Source: an uncultured Lachnospiraceae bacterium
GTDB taxonomy: Bacteria; Bacillota; Clostridia; Lachnospirales; Lachnospiraceae
NCBI GenBank assembly: GCA_947246015.1
Contig: CAMXQE010000014.1
Location: 1-64,000 of the forward strand
DNA: 64,000 bases
Direction: 5' to 3'
A program made the position numbers and the translations under genes. Positions 44,610-53,906 of the stretch are shown one piece after another (within the stretch, counting starts at the first letter, position 1; the number at the start of each line of letters is the position of its first letter). Under the pieces are notes generated by a model, which made no database searches, was not told the origin of the DNA, and saw only the letters and a list, made by a program, of their open reading frames with translations.

Positions 44610-45470
44610 TTATACCTGCGAACCTCTGATATATTCTGCTATCGCATCATGCCAGTCCGCAAAATGATAATCTGTAGTAAGCCTGAACATATAATTCTCC
44701 AATACCGAATAAGCCGGTCTGGGAGCAGAAGCCGGATTGTCTTTTTCGTATTCAGCCGTACTTATCGCTTCCACCACAGTACTCTTTCCTGCCAGCCTGA
44801 AAATCTCTTTTGTAAAATCCGCCCAGCTGCAATACCCCTCACAGGTTCCGTGGAAAATTCCGTAATTATCCGTAGGAAGCAGATGCACAATCGCTTTAGC
44901 CAGTTCATCCGCACTGGTAGGAGAGCCAATCTGGTCCATTACAACCCTTACCTTATCATGTGTCTCCGACAGACGCAGCATGGTCCTCACGAAATTCTTA
45001 CCTTCACCGTACAGCCATGCCGTCCGCACTATAAAATAATTTTGGGCAAAATCCCGCACAAAATTCTCTCCGGCCAGCTTGGAAGCTCCGTACACGCCCT
45101 GCGGATCCGTCCGGTCAAATTCCAGATACGGCCTGTCCGCTTTTCCGGAGAAGACATAGTCCGTCGATACCTGCACCAGTCTTGCACCCGCCTCTGATGC
45201 CGCCACTGCCAGATTGCGCGGCCCGATGGCGTTGATGCGGTATGCATTGTCCACATCTGTCTCACAGGCATTTACGTTCGTATGCGCCGCACAGTTGATA
45301 ATGGCATAGGGCCTGACTTCCCGCACAAGTTCCAGCACTTTATCAATATCTGTAATATCCAGCTGCGCCACATCTGTATTCACCAATTCAATATCCGTAT
45401 TTCCTGCATACTGTCTGTTTATCGCAACCCCTAATTGTCCGTTACATCCGGTAACGATGATTTTCTTCAT
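44610..45470 (-). CDS. rfbD: dTDP-4-dehydrorhamnose reductase
   Basis: This 286-residue enzyme is the last step of dTDP-L-rhamnose synthesis. Features are the Rossmann motif VTGCNGQLGVAI at the N-terminus, NCAAHTNVNACETD, VQVSTDYVFSG, the catalytic YGASKLAGE and RTAWLYGEGKNFV. The ATG at 45470 has GGAGG at 9 nt; the earlier TTG is rejected. rfbA, rfbB and rfbC are not in the window, so the rest of the pathway must be elsewhere. The DUF212 gene lies directly downstream. Confidence 0.9.
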   Translation of the reverse strand: MKKIIVTGCNGQLGVAINRQYAGNTDIELVNTDVAQLDITDIDKVLELVREVRPYAIINCAAHTNVNACETDVDNAYRINAIGPRNLAVAASEAGARLVQVSTDYVFSGKADRPYLEFDRTDPQGVYGASKLAGENFVRDFAQNYFIVRTAWLYGEGKNFVRTMLRLSETHDKVRVVMDQIGSPTSADELAKAIVHLLPTDNYGIFHGTCEGYCSWADFTKEIFRLAGKSTVVEAISTAEYEKDNPASAPRPAYSVLENYMFRLTTDYHFADWHDAIAEYIRGSQV

Positions 45471-45602
45471 AACCAAAATCCTCCATATATATTGTTCTTT
45501 TTATCATACAACCCTCACTTTTATTATGCAAGTACCTTTCAAAAATCCTCTCAAAAGACCTGTTTGGGGAAGCCATAAACAAAACTATACCAATTCCGTC
45601 AT

Positions 45603-45673
45603 AAATTCTTAAGAATTTTGTTGAATTTTTTCCTTTCTTTTCTAGTGACGACGAAGATTTTCTATGATATAAT
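45603..45673 (+). promoter_or_regulatory. Promoter and palindrome for the DUF3048 gene
   Basis: GTGACG (45645-45650), 17-bp spacer and a perfect TATAAT (45668-45673), about 70 nt before the ATG. Upstream at 45603-45618 is the perfect 16-bp palindrome AAATTCTTAAGAATTT, a possible operator. Confidence 0.55.
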
Positions 45674-45743
45674 TGCGTTTGTGGTATTTTTAATGAATGT
45701 GTTACCAACATAAATATTTTAAATATGAAAGCGAGGATTATAC

Positions 45744-46943
45744 ATGAAACGATTACAAGTACTTCTTCTCATCGCATTATCCTCCACACTCCTACTGTTC
45801 GGCTGTGGAAAAGAAGAAGAAGCTGACGCACCCGTAGTTTCACAGGTTATTGAAAAACAATCAGGAACAGAAAGTCAGGGCGAACAAACCTTAGATGAAT
45901 CCGACAAGCCACAGGAAGAAAAAGTGGATGACGAAGAACCCCCGGAAGAGGGAATGGTTCGAAGCACTCTGACAAATGAATGGATTAGCGGCGACATAGA
46001 AAAGAACCGCCCCATTGCCATCATGGTACCGAACGACTCCGCCGCATTGCCGCATTATAATATTTCCAAAGCGGATATTCTGTATGAATGCCCGGTGGAA
46101 GGCGGTATTACCCGAACCATGGCTGTCATTAAAGACTGGGAAAACCTGGACCGTATCGGCAATGTAAGAAGCTGCCGTGATTACTTTGTATACTGGTCTT
46201 TTGAATGGGATGCCGTATACCTGCACTTTGGCGGTCCTTATTATATTAATGAACTTGTAGAAAGATCGGATACCGACCATATTACCGGATGTGCTTATGG
46301 CGATAAGAGAACCGACGGACTTTACGAAAACACGTTCTACCGTGCTACCGACAAAAAAGCGCCCCATAACGCATATGCCAGCGCAGACGGAATCAATAAA
46401 GGAATTGAGAAATTTAAGATTTCCAAGACTTACCGGGATGGATATTATAACCCTGACCATTTCAAATTCGCTTCCTATAAGGAACCGAACACGTTGGAAC
46501 AGTACAGCAATGCTGTTACCGCAAAGGAAATCGATATGACATCCGCTTATCCGGTAACCAAAACCTCCTTTTCCTATAATGAATCCGACGGTTTATACTA
46601 CCGCTCCATGTATGGAAAAGCAGATGTGGATGCTGCAAACAACAATGAGCAGCTTTCCTTTAAAAATGTTTTTGTCCAGTTTACATACCATGAGGTAAGA
46701 GATGCCAAAGATTATCTTGCTTTCCAGGTACATGATACCAAGCGGGACGGCTATTTCTTCACAAACGGAAAAGGTATCCACGTAACATGGAAAAAGACGA
46801 CCGATTATGAGCCCACGAAGTATTATGATGATGACGGAAACGAAGTAGAGGTAAACACCGGAAAGACCATGATTTGTATTGTAAAACAAGGCGCTTCTTT
46901 CGATGTAGACGGAACTTCTTATAAATCTTCCGTTAAAAATTAA
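45744..46943 (+). CDS. DUF3048 (YerB-like) lipoprotein
   Basis: This 399-residue protein has a lipoprotein signal (KRLQVLLLIALSSTLLLFGC, Cys at about residue 21) followed by an acidic linker (residues 25-75). The DUF3048 domain follows, with characteristic segments RPIAIMVPNDSAALPHYNIS, ADILYECPVEGGITRTMAV and GNVRSCRDYFVYWS. The related B. subtilis YerB is a membrane-anchored protein of unknown biochemical role. It is a single gene with its own promoter, and its end faces leuA with a strong terminator between. A GCGAGGA site precedes the ATG. Confidence 0.9.
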   Translation: MKRLQVLLLIALSSTLLLFGCGKEEEADAPVVSQVIEKQSGTESQGEQTLDESDKPQEEKVDDEEPPEEGMVRSTLTNEWISGDIEKNRPIAIMVPNDSAALPHYNISKADILYECPVEGGITRTMAVIKDWENLDRIGNVRSCRDYFVYWSFEWDAVYLHFGGPYYINELVERSDTDHITGCAYGDKRTDGLYENTFYRATDKKAPHNAYASADGINKGIEKFKISKTYRDGYYNPDHFKFASYKEPNTLEQYSNAVTAKEIDMTSAYPVTKTSFSYNESDGLYYRSMYGKADVDAANNNEQLSFKNVFVQFTYHEVRDAKDYLAFQVHDTKRDGYFFTNGKGIHVTWKKTTDYEPTKYYDDDGNEVEVNTGKTMICIVKQGASFDVDGTSYKSSVKN

Positions 46944-47008
46944 AGTTATAAGAACTGAATATTTATTAAACGGACAGGGAAGGTTCTTCTCCCTACCCGC
47001 CATGCGGA

Positions 47009-47050
47009 GCGCGTAAAGCAGTTCACTTCTTTACGCGCCCTCTGTATATG
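47009..47050. repeat. Post-terminator palindromic repeat, copy A
   Basis: GCGCGTAAAG (47009-47018) pairs with CTTTACGCGC (47029-47038), followed by CCTCTGTATATG. It matches copies at 48832 and 57878 in layout and partly in sequence. Read on the minus strand it comes just after a terminator stem. Confidence 0.6.
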
Positions 47051-47051
47051 A

Positions 47052-47083
47052 AAAAGCTTTCGGAACAGTTCCCGAAAGCTTTT
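47052..47083. terminator. Bidirectional terminator between DUF3048 gene and leuA
   Basis: AAAAGCTTTCGG (47052-47063) pairs perfectly with CCGAAAGCTTTT (47072-47083) over an 8-nt loop. The A and T runs make it work in both directions. Confidence 0.88.
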
Positions 47084-47116
47084 TATATACAGTTTTCTAT
47101 TCTCTATTTCTATTCC

Positions 47117-48799
47117 CTATTTTCTATTTCCAATCCCCAAACGGTTCACAGCCGAGAAAATCGCTCTCACGGAAGCTCTTGTAATATTGGAACTTACCCC
47201 GACGCCATATGTGACGCTTCCCGTATCTACATCCAGCAGATGGATATAAGCTGCAGCCTGGGAATTGGAACCGCTCTGCAGTGCATGCTCTTCGTAATCC
47301 AGAATCTTCATTTCCTCTCCAAGTTCCTCCTGCAGCCCGCGCTTTACCGCATCAATAGGCCCGTTGCCCACTGCCTCAAAATTCTTCTCCACTCCGTTCT
47401 CTGTATATATCACCTTAACCCTTGTATCAAATTCACTCGTAATCTCATCACTCAAATCATCTACACGCAGTTTTCTGAAATGCAGCGGCTCTTTTCGCTC
47501 CAGATACTCCTGACGGAACTGCTCCATAATCTGGTCGGGAGATACCTCTCCCTGCTTCTCCGAAATCTTCTGAATAACATTGGCAAATTCCCTGTGCATA
47601 CTCTTCGGCAGCTTAAAGCCAAAATATGTATCCATAATAAAGGCCACACCGCCCTTTCCGGACTGTGAATTAATACGCACTATCGGTTCATACTCCCTGC
47701 CGATATCCGCCGGATCAATCGGCAGATAAGGCACCTGCCATATCTCGCTCTGCCGCTCCTTCATCGCCTTGACACCCTTATTGATTGCATCCTGATGGGA
47801 ACCGGAGAATGCAGTAAATACCATTTTGCCGGCATAAGGATGTCTCGGATGAACCGGCATCTTACAGCACCTTTCATATATTTCTATACTTTCGTTAATT
47901 TTCTCAATATTCAGCTCCGGATCAATGCCCTGTGAAAACATATTATACGCAATGTTCAGGACATCCACATTTCCGGTTCTCTCTCCGTTGCCAAACAACG
48001 TCCCCTCCACACGCTGTGCACCCGCAAGCATTGATAATTCTGCGCTTGCCACACCGGTACCGCGGTCATTGTGGGGATGCACACTCAAAATAATACTTTC
48101 CCTGTCCTTAAAATGCCTGTTCATCCACTCTATCTGATCTGCATACACATTGGGCGTAGTCATCTCCACCGTAGAAGGCAGATTGATAATAATCGGATTT
48201 TCTTTTGTGGCTCCCCATGTCTCCTGCACTGCCGTACAGATTTCCAAAGCAAAATCCAGCTCGGTTCCGGTGAAACTTTCCGGCGAATATTCCAAAATAA
48301 TCTTTCCCGGAAACTTCTCCGCCCTCTCCTTCACCATCCGTGTTCCCTGCACCGCAATATCAATAATCTGCGCGCGGTCCATACCGAACACGACATCCCG
48401 CTGAAGCGTAGAAGTGGAATTATAAATATGTACAATTGCCTGTTTACAGCCTGCAATAGACTCGAAGGTCCGTTCAATCAACTCCTCCCTGCACTGAGTC
48501 AGCACCTGTACCACCACATCGTCAGGAATCATCCTGCGGTCCACCAGCTGACGCAGGAAATCGAACTCAATCTGGCTGGCCGCAGGAAATCCGATTTCAA
48601 TTTCCTTAAAGCCAAGTTTTATTAAGTATTGGAACATCTCTATTTTTTCATCCACTACCATCGGATCTATCAACGCCTGATTGCCGTCCCTCAAATCCAC
48701 ACTGCACCATACGGGAGCCTTCGCAATTTCCTTATTCGGCCATTCCCTCTCCGGATAATCCACCACCGGATTCCTGCGGTATCTGCTATAATTCAACAT
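47117..48799 (-). CDS. leuA: 2-isopropylmalate synthase
   Basis: This 560-residue enzyme condenses acetyl-CoA with 2-oxoisovalerate, the first committed step of leucine synthesis. The active-site segment WCSVDLRDGNQALIDPM is at residues about 31-47 and the metal-binding HPHNDRGTG near residue 240. The C-terminal regulatory LeuA_dimer domain (about 430-560) should bind leucine for feedback inhibition. The order and length fit the yeast-like LeuA class. GGAGGAATGGAATT precedes the ATG. No T-box or leader peptide is visible in the 160-bp upstream gap, which instead holds a palindromic repeat. Confidence 0.95.
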   Translation of the reverse strand: MLNYSRYRRNPVVDYPEREWPNKEIAKAPVWCSVDLRDGNQALIDPMVVDEKIEMFQYLIKLGFKEIEIGFPAASQIEFDFLRQLVDRRMIPDDVVVQVLTQCREELIERTFESIAGCKQAIVHIYNSTSTLQRDVVFGMDRAQIIDIAVQGTRMVKERAEKFPGKIILEYSPESFTGTELDFALEICTAVQETWGATKENPIIINLPSTVEMTTPNVYADQIEWMNRHFKDRESIILSVHPHNDRGTGVASAELSMLAGAQRVEGTLFGNGERTGNVDVLNIAYNMFSQGIDPELNIEKINESIEIYERCCKMPVHPRHPYAGKMVFTAFSGSHQDAINKGVKAMKERQSEIWQVPYLPIDPADIGREYEPIVRINSQSGKGGVAFIMDTYFGFKLPKSMHREFANVIQKISEKQGEVSPDQIMEQFRQEYLERKEPLHFRKLRVDDLSDEITSEFDTRVKVIYTENGVEKNFEAVGNGPIDAVKRGLQEELGEEMKILDYEEHALQSGSNSQAAAYIHLLDVDTGSVTYGVGVSSNITRASVRAIFSAVNRLGIGNRK

Positions 48800-48831
48800 A
48801 ATTCCATTCCTCCATTATCAATTTTAAAGCG

Positions 48832-48880
48832 GGGTGCGTGCTGCAGAGCAGCTAACTTCCTTACGCACCCCTGTGCATAC
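48832..48880. repeat. Post-terminator palindromic repeat, copy B
   Basis: GGGGTGCGT (48832-48840) pairs perfectly with ACGCACCCC (48863-48871), with CTGC/GCAG inside, followed by TGTGCATAC. It lies in the leuA leader on the minus strand and just after the ptsH terminator. Confidence 0.65.
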
Positions 48881-48904
48881 AAAAGCCGACTCAGAAGAGT
48901 CGGC
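48881..48904 (-). terminator. Terminator of the glmM-ptsH transcript
   Basis: GCCGACTC (48885-48892) pairs with GAGTCGGC (48897-48904) over a 4-nt loop; on the minus strand TTTT follows. It ends the transcript after ptsH. Confidence 0.85.
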
Positions 48905-48959
48905 ATATTGTCACAATCAAACCACGCTTATGCGGTATCCTATCGTAAAGCTGCTACTA

Positions 48960-49223
48960 TCATTCCCCGAGTCCGCTTTCAATGGCATGAACCAAAGTCT
49001 TCAACGCCTCTTCCTCGTCCTCGCCCTCACATACGAACTCCACTTCGTCGCCGCACTTCACACACGCACCCAATACACTAAGCACACTTTTTGCATTTGC
49101 CGTATTCTCTCTGAATGTAAACGTAATCAATGACTTGAACTGCATTGCTTCTTTACATAGGATGCCTGCCGGCCGTAGATGCAGCCCCGTGGGGTTCTTA
49201 ATAACTACCTTTTGGCTTACCAT
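48960..49223 (-). CDS. ptsH: Phosphocarrier protein HPr
   Basis: This 87-residue protein is HPr of the phosphotransferase system, or a close paralogue. His15 lies in the conserved NPTGLHLRPAG and is the phosphate carrier. Ser46 is present in NAKSVLSVLG, the site of HPr kinase, so carbon catabolite control is possible. ptsI is not adjacent, so this copy may be the regulatory one rather than the main transport one. GGAGGAGAAAGGGT precedes the ATG. It lies 89 bp after glmM and has its own terminator downstream. Confidence 0.92.
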   Translation of the reverse strand: MVSQKVVIKNPTGLHLRPAGILCKEAMQFKSLITFTFRENTANAKSVLSVLGACVKCGDEVEFVCEGEDEEEALKTLVHAIESGLGE

Positions 49224-49312
49224 ACCCTTTCTCCTCCAAATTCATATACCCATTATCTTACGCAAATATTACTTAATATTTACTATATCACCTTTTCTTG
49301 CGCTTGTGAAGC

Positions 49313-50662
49313 CTAAAGCATAATATTCTGAATCAACTCAGCCAGTTTTTTAGCTTCCTCGTCAATCTGCCTCTTATCCTTCCCTTCAATCATAACACGC
49401 ACCAATGGCTCTGTTCCCGAAGGTCTGATCAGCACCCTTCCCTCACCGGCAAATTTTCTGTTCAGCTCCGCTATCGCATCAGCAATCTCCGGATAATCCA
49501 TATATTTCTCTTTCTTATGACTGGGCACTTTGGCGTTCACCAATGCCTGCGGAAGCACTTCCATCACCTTGGCAAGTTCTGAAAGCGGCTGTGCCGTTTC
49601 TACCATAACCTGCAGCAGATGCAGTGCGCTCAGCAATCCGTCGCCTGTCGTATTCTCATCCAAAAAGATGATGTGTCCCGACTGTTCTCCTCCCAAACTG
49701 GCGCCGATTTCTTTCATCCTTTCCAAAACATAACGGTCTCCGACCTTGGTCTGTTCCATCTTAATGCCGTTCTTTTCGCCCATAATGAAAAATCCAAGAT
49801 TGCTCATAACCGTCGCTACAATCATATTCTTACTCAGTTTTCCTTTGTTCTTCATATGATTTCCGACAATCGCCATAATCTGGTCGCCGTCCACGATATT
49901 CCCCTGCTCATCCACTGCCAGCAGTCTGTCAGCGTCTCCGTCAAAAGCAAGACCTATCTGAGCCTTTTCATAAACTACCCTTGCCTGAAGTTCCTGCATA
50001 TGCGTGGAACCGCAGTTTGCATTAATATTCGTTCCGTCCGGATTATTGTGAATTGCCACGATTTCGCCGCCCAGCTCCTTCAATGCTTCTATGGATGTAT
50101 AATAGGACGCGCCCTCTGCACAATCTACTACTATTTTCAATCCCCGCAAATCCACATTGACTGCTTTAATGGAATGGTTAATATATTCTTCCCTCGCATC
50201 GGTACGGTATTTTATCTTGCCTACCCTCGTGCCGACCGGAAACTTTACATCTTTCATTCCGCTTTTAATCAAAGCTTCTATTTCGTCCTCCAAAGAATCC
50301 GGAAGTTTATACCCGTCGCCGTCAAAGAATTTAATACCGTTAAACTCCACCGGATTATGGGAAGCCGAAATAACAACTCCCGCATCGACTTTGTACTTTC
50401 TTGTCAGATAAGCGATTGCAGGCGTAGGAAGCACCCCTACATATACACAATTCGCTCCCACGGAACAGGCCCCCGCCATCAGTGAATTGGCCAGCATATC
50501 ACCCGAAATACGCGTATCACACCCTACCATGATTGTAGGTTTATGCGCCTTCTCCCTTGTCAGCACATAGGCGCCTGCCTGCCCCAGCTGCATAGCCAAA
50601 AGCGGCGTCAATTCCTCATTCGCAACTCCCCTTACACCATCTGTACCAAACAATCTGCCCAT
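49313..50662 (-). CDS. glmM: Phosphoglucosamine mutase
   Basis: This 449-residue enzyme interconverts glucosamine-6-phosphate and glucosamine-1-phosphate for peptidoglycan precursor synthesis. Motifs: GRLFGTDGVRG at the start, catalytic Ser101 in ISASHNP, metal loop DGDADR near residue 240, sugar-binding GGEQSGHI and phosphate-binding RPSGTEPLVRVM at the end. It is encoded downstream of cdaA and cdaR, the conserved Firmicutes order in which GlmM binds and inhibits the diadenylate cyclase CdaA. All motifs are intact. Confidence 0.96.
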   Translation of the reverse strand: MGRLFGTDGVRGVANEELTPLLAMQLGQAGAYVLTREKAHKPTIMVGCDTRISGDMLANSLMAGACSVGANCVYVGVLPTPAIAYLTRKYKVDAGVVISASHNPVEFNGIKFFDGDGYKLPDSLEDEIEALIKSGMKDVKFPVGTRVGKIKYRTDAREEYINHSIKAVNVDLRGLKIVVDCAEGASYYTSIEALKELGGEIVAIHNNPDGTNINANCGSTHMQELQARVVYEKAQIGLAFDGDADRLLAVDEQGNIVDGDQIMAIVGNHMKNKGKLSKNMIVATVMSNLGFFIMGEKNGIKMEQTKVGDRYVLERMKEIGASLGGEQSGHIIFLDENTTGDGLLSALHLLQVMVETAQPLSELAKVMEVLPQALVNAKVPSHKKEKYMDYPEIADAIAELNRKFAGEGRVLIRPSGTEPLVRVMIEGKDKRQIDEEAKKLAELIQNIML

Positions 50663-50721
50663 ATATCTTCTTTACTCCTTTCTATGCCGCAGCCTTCTTC
50701 TCTGCTGCCTTACCCTGTCAC

Positions 50722-52014
50722 TTATTCTTCCTCCTCTATGGTCAGCCGTACCGTAACATTCTCCCTCAGTTCTACTTCTTCCGGAAGATTCAACGATAGT
50801 CTCACATCATAATATCCTTCCTGTACTTTTTCCAGCGCACCGGAAGCTATCAGACTGTCAATATCCACCGCCGGATGAAGCTGGCCCGCATCGATTGCGT
50901 TTACATCGGCAGCCAGTCCGCGCACCTGTACTGTAAATTCCTCTTCATAAGTCGATACTTCCGCTTTATAGCTTTCCGGCAGATTCTCTACGGTAATATC
51001 CCTCTCCGCTATGGTAAATGTCCTTGTGATTTCTCTTTCTACATATGCCGTAACCGTCACGTTTCCATCAAATCCGGAATCGGCAAAATCCACACTGCCC
51101 GGCAGATACTTATCAAGGTCAATTACTTTCACTATATTCCCATCAGCTCCCGTCAAATCCACTTCTGTATCGGGTATCTCTATTACGGACAGATTGTTCA
51201 GTATATTGGCTTTACCCGCCAAAGATACTGATTCCACAGAGCCTGTTACTGCCCCTGTCGCCCGATATCCTGCAGCCGGTATACCCGATGCCGAGAATCT
51301 CAGCGGTACTGACTTCGTAGCGAGAATCTCTACTTTGACTCCCACGTTATTGATATTCAATGTCAGCTTATCCTTTGGTACTTCTACTTTATTTCCACTC
51401 TTATCCACATTATACAGCTTAATCTCTGCACTGGTACCGATATCACTGGTAAATCCGGTTACATTCACATTCACTTCCGCAGTCTTTATCTGGGAAACTA
51501 CCGATTCCGGTCCGGAAACGCGCACCAGGTTTTGATCCGGCGTCACATTCCCAATGATATATTCCTCCTGGAGAGTTCCCGATGTGGTCGTGGTCAGCGG
51601 AATGGATATACTCTTCCTGTCTTCTATATTCAGCTTGAGAATATCATTGCTGGTCTTAATACTGCTTACGGAATTCTGATTACGTCTCGTGGATACCTCT
51701 ATATGAATCGTGTTCAGATTCGTCAGCTTATTCATATCTGCGATTGCCACGATATTATCCTCACTGCTCATACTATCCGTCAGGGAACGCGGAACCATAA
51801 TCGTAATAGAATCAATGACATCCGTATCATCCAGCACCTCATACATTTTCCCCTGGCTGGTAATAAGGTTTGCGTTCAAAATCTGCACGGGTACATCCGT
51901 GAAATAAACCGGTGTGGACGGATTGTTGATATTCGTCACAAGCAGCCAGAGAATGCCTGCAAAAAGAATAGAGCCTATTTTCAATCCGAGATTACTGGTC
52001 AGTTTCTTTCCCAT
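50722..52014 (-). CDS. cdaR: YbbR-domain regulator of diadenylate cyclase (CdaR)
   Basis: This 430-residue protein has one N-terminal membrane span (LGLKIGSILFAGILWLLVTNI) and an extracytoplasmic region of four or so repeated YbbR domains. Repeated patterns such as VTPDQNLVRVSGPESVVSQI and SKVEVNV-like strands are visible. CdaR binds CdaA in the membrane and modulates c-di-AMP production. Its ATG overlaps the end of cdaA by 23 bp and has a GGAAGGAAAAAG site. glmM follows after 59 bp. Confidence 0.9.
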   Translation of the reverse strand: MGKKLTSNLGLKIGSILFAGILWLLVTNINNPSTPVYFTDVPVQILNANLITSQGKMYEVLDDTDVIDSITIMVPRSLTDSMSSEDNIVAIADMNKLTNLNTIHIEVSTRRNQNSVSSIKTSNDILKLNIEDRKSISIPLTTTTSGTLQEEYIIGNVTPDQNLVRVSGPESVVSQIKTAEVNVNVTGFTSDIGTSAEIKLYNVDKSGNKVEVPKDKLTLNINNVGVKVEILATKSVPLRFSASGIPAAGYRATGAVTGSVESVSLAGKANILNNLSVIEIPDTEVDLTGADGNIVKVIDLDKYLPGSVDFADSGFDGNVTVTAYVEREITRTFTIAERDITVENLPESYKAEVSTYEEEFTVQVRGLAADVNAIDAGQLHPAVDIDSLIASGALEKVQEGYYDVRLSLNLPEEVELRENVTVRLTIEEEE

Positions 52015-52870
52015 TCTTTTTCCTTCCCTTCCATCGCTTACCCTTCTTTTCTTCCGGCTGCTGCTTATCCTGTATCTTGTGCAGCCTCTCTTTCAGCGCC
52101 TCCCCATCCAGATTGCGTTCCAGCTGTCCTTCCATAGCCACGCTGATTTTCCCCGTTTCTTCCGATACGATAACTGTCAGGGAATCGGTCGCCTCCGAAA
52201 TTCCCACTCCCGCTCTGTGCCTTGTTCCCAAATCCTTGCTCAATGCCATATTGTCGGAAAGAGGAAGATAACAGGTTGCAGAAGTCACCCTGTTTCCACG
52301 TACAATAACAGCGCCGTCATGCAGCGGCGTATTATGTTCAAATATATTAATCAGCAGCTGGCTGGAAACAATGCCGTCTATATCAATTCCTGTCCGCTCA
52401 TATTCCGCCAAAGACTGGGCCCGTTCCATTACAATAAGCGCACCTGTCTTTACCTTACCCATTTCCACACATGCCTTTGTAATTTCATTTACCGTCCGGT
52501 CTGAAAAAAGTCCGGTCTCGGTCTTGCCTGAATCAAAAGGAATAAGAGAAGAAATAATATTTTTCCTTCCCAGTTCCTCCAGTGCCTTTCTGAGTTCCGG
52601 CTGTAAAATTACAATAATCGCTGTAGCCGCTATCCCCACCACATTTTTGGCAATCCAAAGAATGGTATTCATTTCGAAAGCTGCTGCTATCAATAAAAAT
52701 ACCGCAATAACCACAACGCCTTTTAACAAAGACCACGCTTTCGTCGTTTTTACCCATACCAATATGTGGTATATCAGGAAAGAGATAATTGCTATCTCCA
52801 CGATATCCGTCCATATGATGCTTGGCATACGCCAGAAATATCTTCCTATAATTTCTTGAATCTGCTGCAT
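51992..52870 (-). CDS. cdaA: Diadenylate cyclase CdaA
   Basis: This 292-residue enzyme makes c-di-AMP from two ATP. Three membrane spans fill residues about 20-90. The DAC domain follows, with the catalytic DGA at 185-187 (in TPLHDGAVIV) and RHR at 217-219 (GTRHRAGVG). The C-terminal tail is very basic (KKGKRWKGRKKNGK). It is encoded with cdaR and glmM as in other Firmicutes; c-di-AMP controls potassium and osmolyte transport and wall turgor. Start ATG 52870. Confidence 0.96.
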   Translation of the reverse strand: MQQIQEIIGRYFWRMPSIIWTDIVEIAIISFLIYHILVWVKTTKAWSLLKGVVVIAVFLLIAAAFEMNTILWIAKNVVGIAATAIIVILQPELRKALEELGRKNIISSLIPFDSGKTETGLFSDRTVNEITKACVEMGKVKTGALIVMERAQSLAEYERTGIDIDGIVSSQLLINIFEHNTPLHDGAVIVRGNRVTSATCYLPLSDNMALSKDLGTRHRAGVGISEATDSLTVIVSEETGKISVAMEGQLERNLDGEALKERLHKIQDKQQPEEKKGKRWKGRKKNGKETDQ

Positions 52871-52894
52871 ATCAACTCATTCCAGTCTTAATTA

Positions 52895-53872
52895 TTATCT
52901 ACCCACTTTTCTGTCCTCCGTACTTCTTTGCGAAGGACGTGCTTTCTTCTGTTGATTAATCTTTTTTACTTTTCGCTCCGGTACCGCCAGCGTTACCTTC
53001 GGCACTGCCTTTACATAATAATAATACTCGTCGTCCTCAAACTGAACCTTCTCTGTCCGGCTGTAATCCACATGGAATGTAAAGAACTGTATCACCAGTA
53101 CAATCAAAGCCGATACAATCGTCCCCATGATAACCCCTGTAATGGACACATTTGTGTCAAACATCAAATCCCCTACCAAAAGCACCATCACATTTACCAG
53201 TGCCCCTGCCACAATGGCAATTGTCCATGAATAGTCAACAGACAGCCTTCGAATCAGATATACGAGGAAAATGGTAATTGCAAATGCTGCAATCGTCACT
53301 ACCATCGCACGGTTATTCAGCATACCGTCGATGATGAACCGGAACTTCGCTGTCGTTTCTTCCGCTTCCATAGCCGTCAAAGCCGCTATACTGTCACTCA
53401 CATACACCAGCAGATAATAGGCTACTGTCCCGCAAGCCGCCGACACCGCTGATACCGGCGTACTGAGCAATCCCAGTGCAATGGGAATCACATAAGGGAT
53501 ATGCATGGCAAAACATATCGGGGTTAAAACTACTACCACTGTATCTCTGGGTGAAAACCGGAAATACAGCAAAAACATCAGCAGAAATGCCGCCAACACT
53601 ACTACCGCACATTCCAGCGACAATGTGTATACATGAAGCAGCACAAAGGCCGCAGCTGCGATAATCATAAAATTCATGGGCATGAAAGAACACATAAGCG
53701 CTACCACCAGTACGACGGTCGTGTTATTGAGCCTTTCCATAAATCCCAGCTTTCCGTTAATCATCGAAAGACTTATCAAAGAAAGCAGAAACTTCATCAG
53801 CGGTATCAGATACACCTCAAATTTACCATAAAATTTTTTCAAATACTGCTTTGCTACAAGTAATGATGTCAT
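52895..53872 (-). CDS. Conserved multispanning membrane protein, unknown
   Basis: This 325-residue protein has about nine membrane spans in residues 20-270, then a basic cytoplasmic tail of about 60 residues with DDEYYYYVKAVPKV and KKINQQKKARPSQ. No transporter motif could be named. It sits between a small membrane protein and cdaA, with gaps of 25 and 34 bp, so it belongs to the comFC-to-ptsH transcript. Its place directly before cdaA hints at a link to c-di-AMP or envelope control, but this is inference. GAAAGGAAG precedes the ATG. Confidence 0.65.
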   Translation of the reverse strand: MTSLLVAKQYLKKFYGKFEVYLIPLMKFLLSLISLSMINGKLGFMERLNNTTVVLVVALMCSFMPMNFMIIAAAAFVLLHVYTLSLECAVVVLAAFLLMFLLYFRFSPRDTVVVVLTPICFAMHIPYVIPIALGLLSTPVSAVSAACGTVAYYLLVYVSDSIAALTAMEAEETTAKFRFIIDGMLNNRAMVVTIAAFAITIFLVYLIRRLSVDYSWTIAIVAGALVNVMVLLVGDLMFDTNVSITGVIMGTIVSALIVLVIQFFTFHVDYSRTEKVQFEDDEYYYYVKAVPKVTLAVPERKVKKINQQKKARPSQRSTEDRKVGR

Positions 53873-53906
53873 AGTAACTTCCTTTCAGAACCCAAACGGC
53901 TCTGGC

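Noticed and set aside
48800-48960. Possible T-box or leucine leader peptide before leuA
   Set aside because: No T-box core, no run of leucine codons; the gap is filled by the ptsH terminator and the palindromic repeat.
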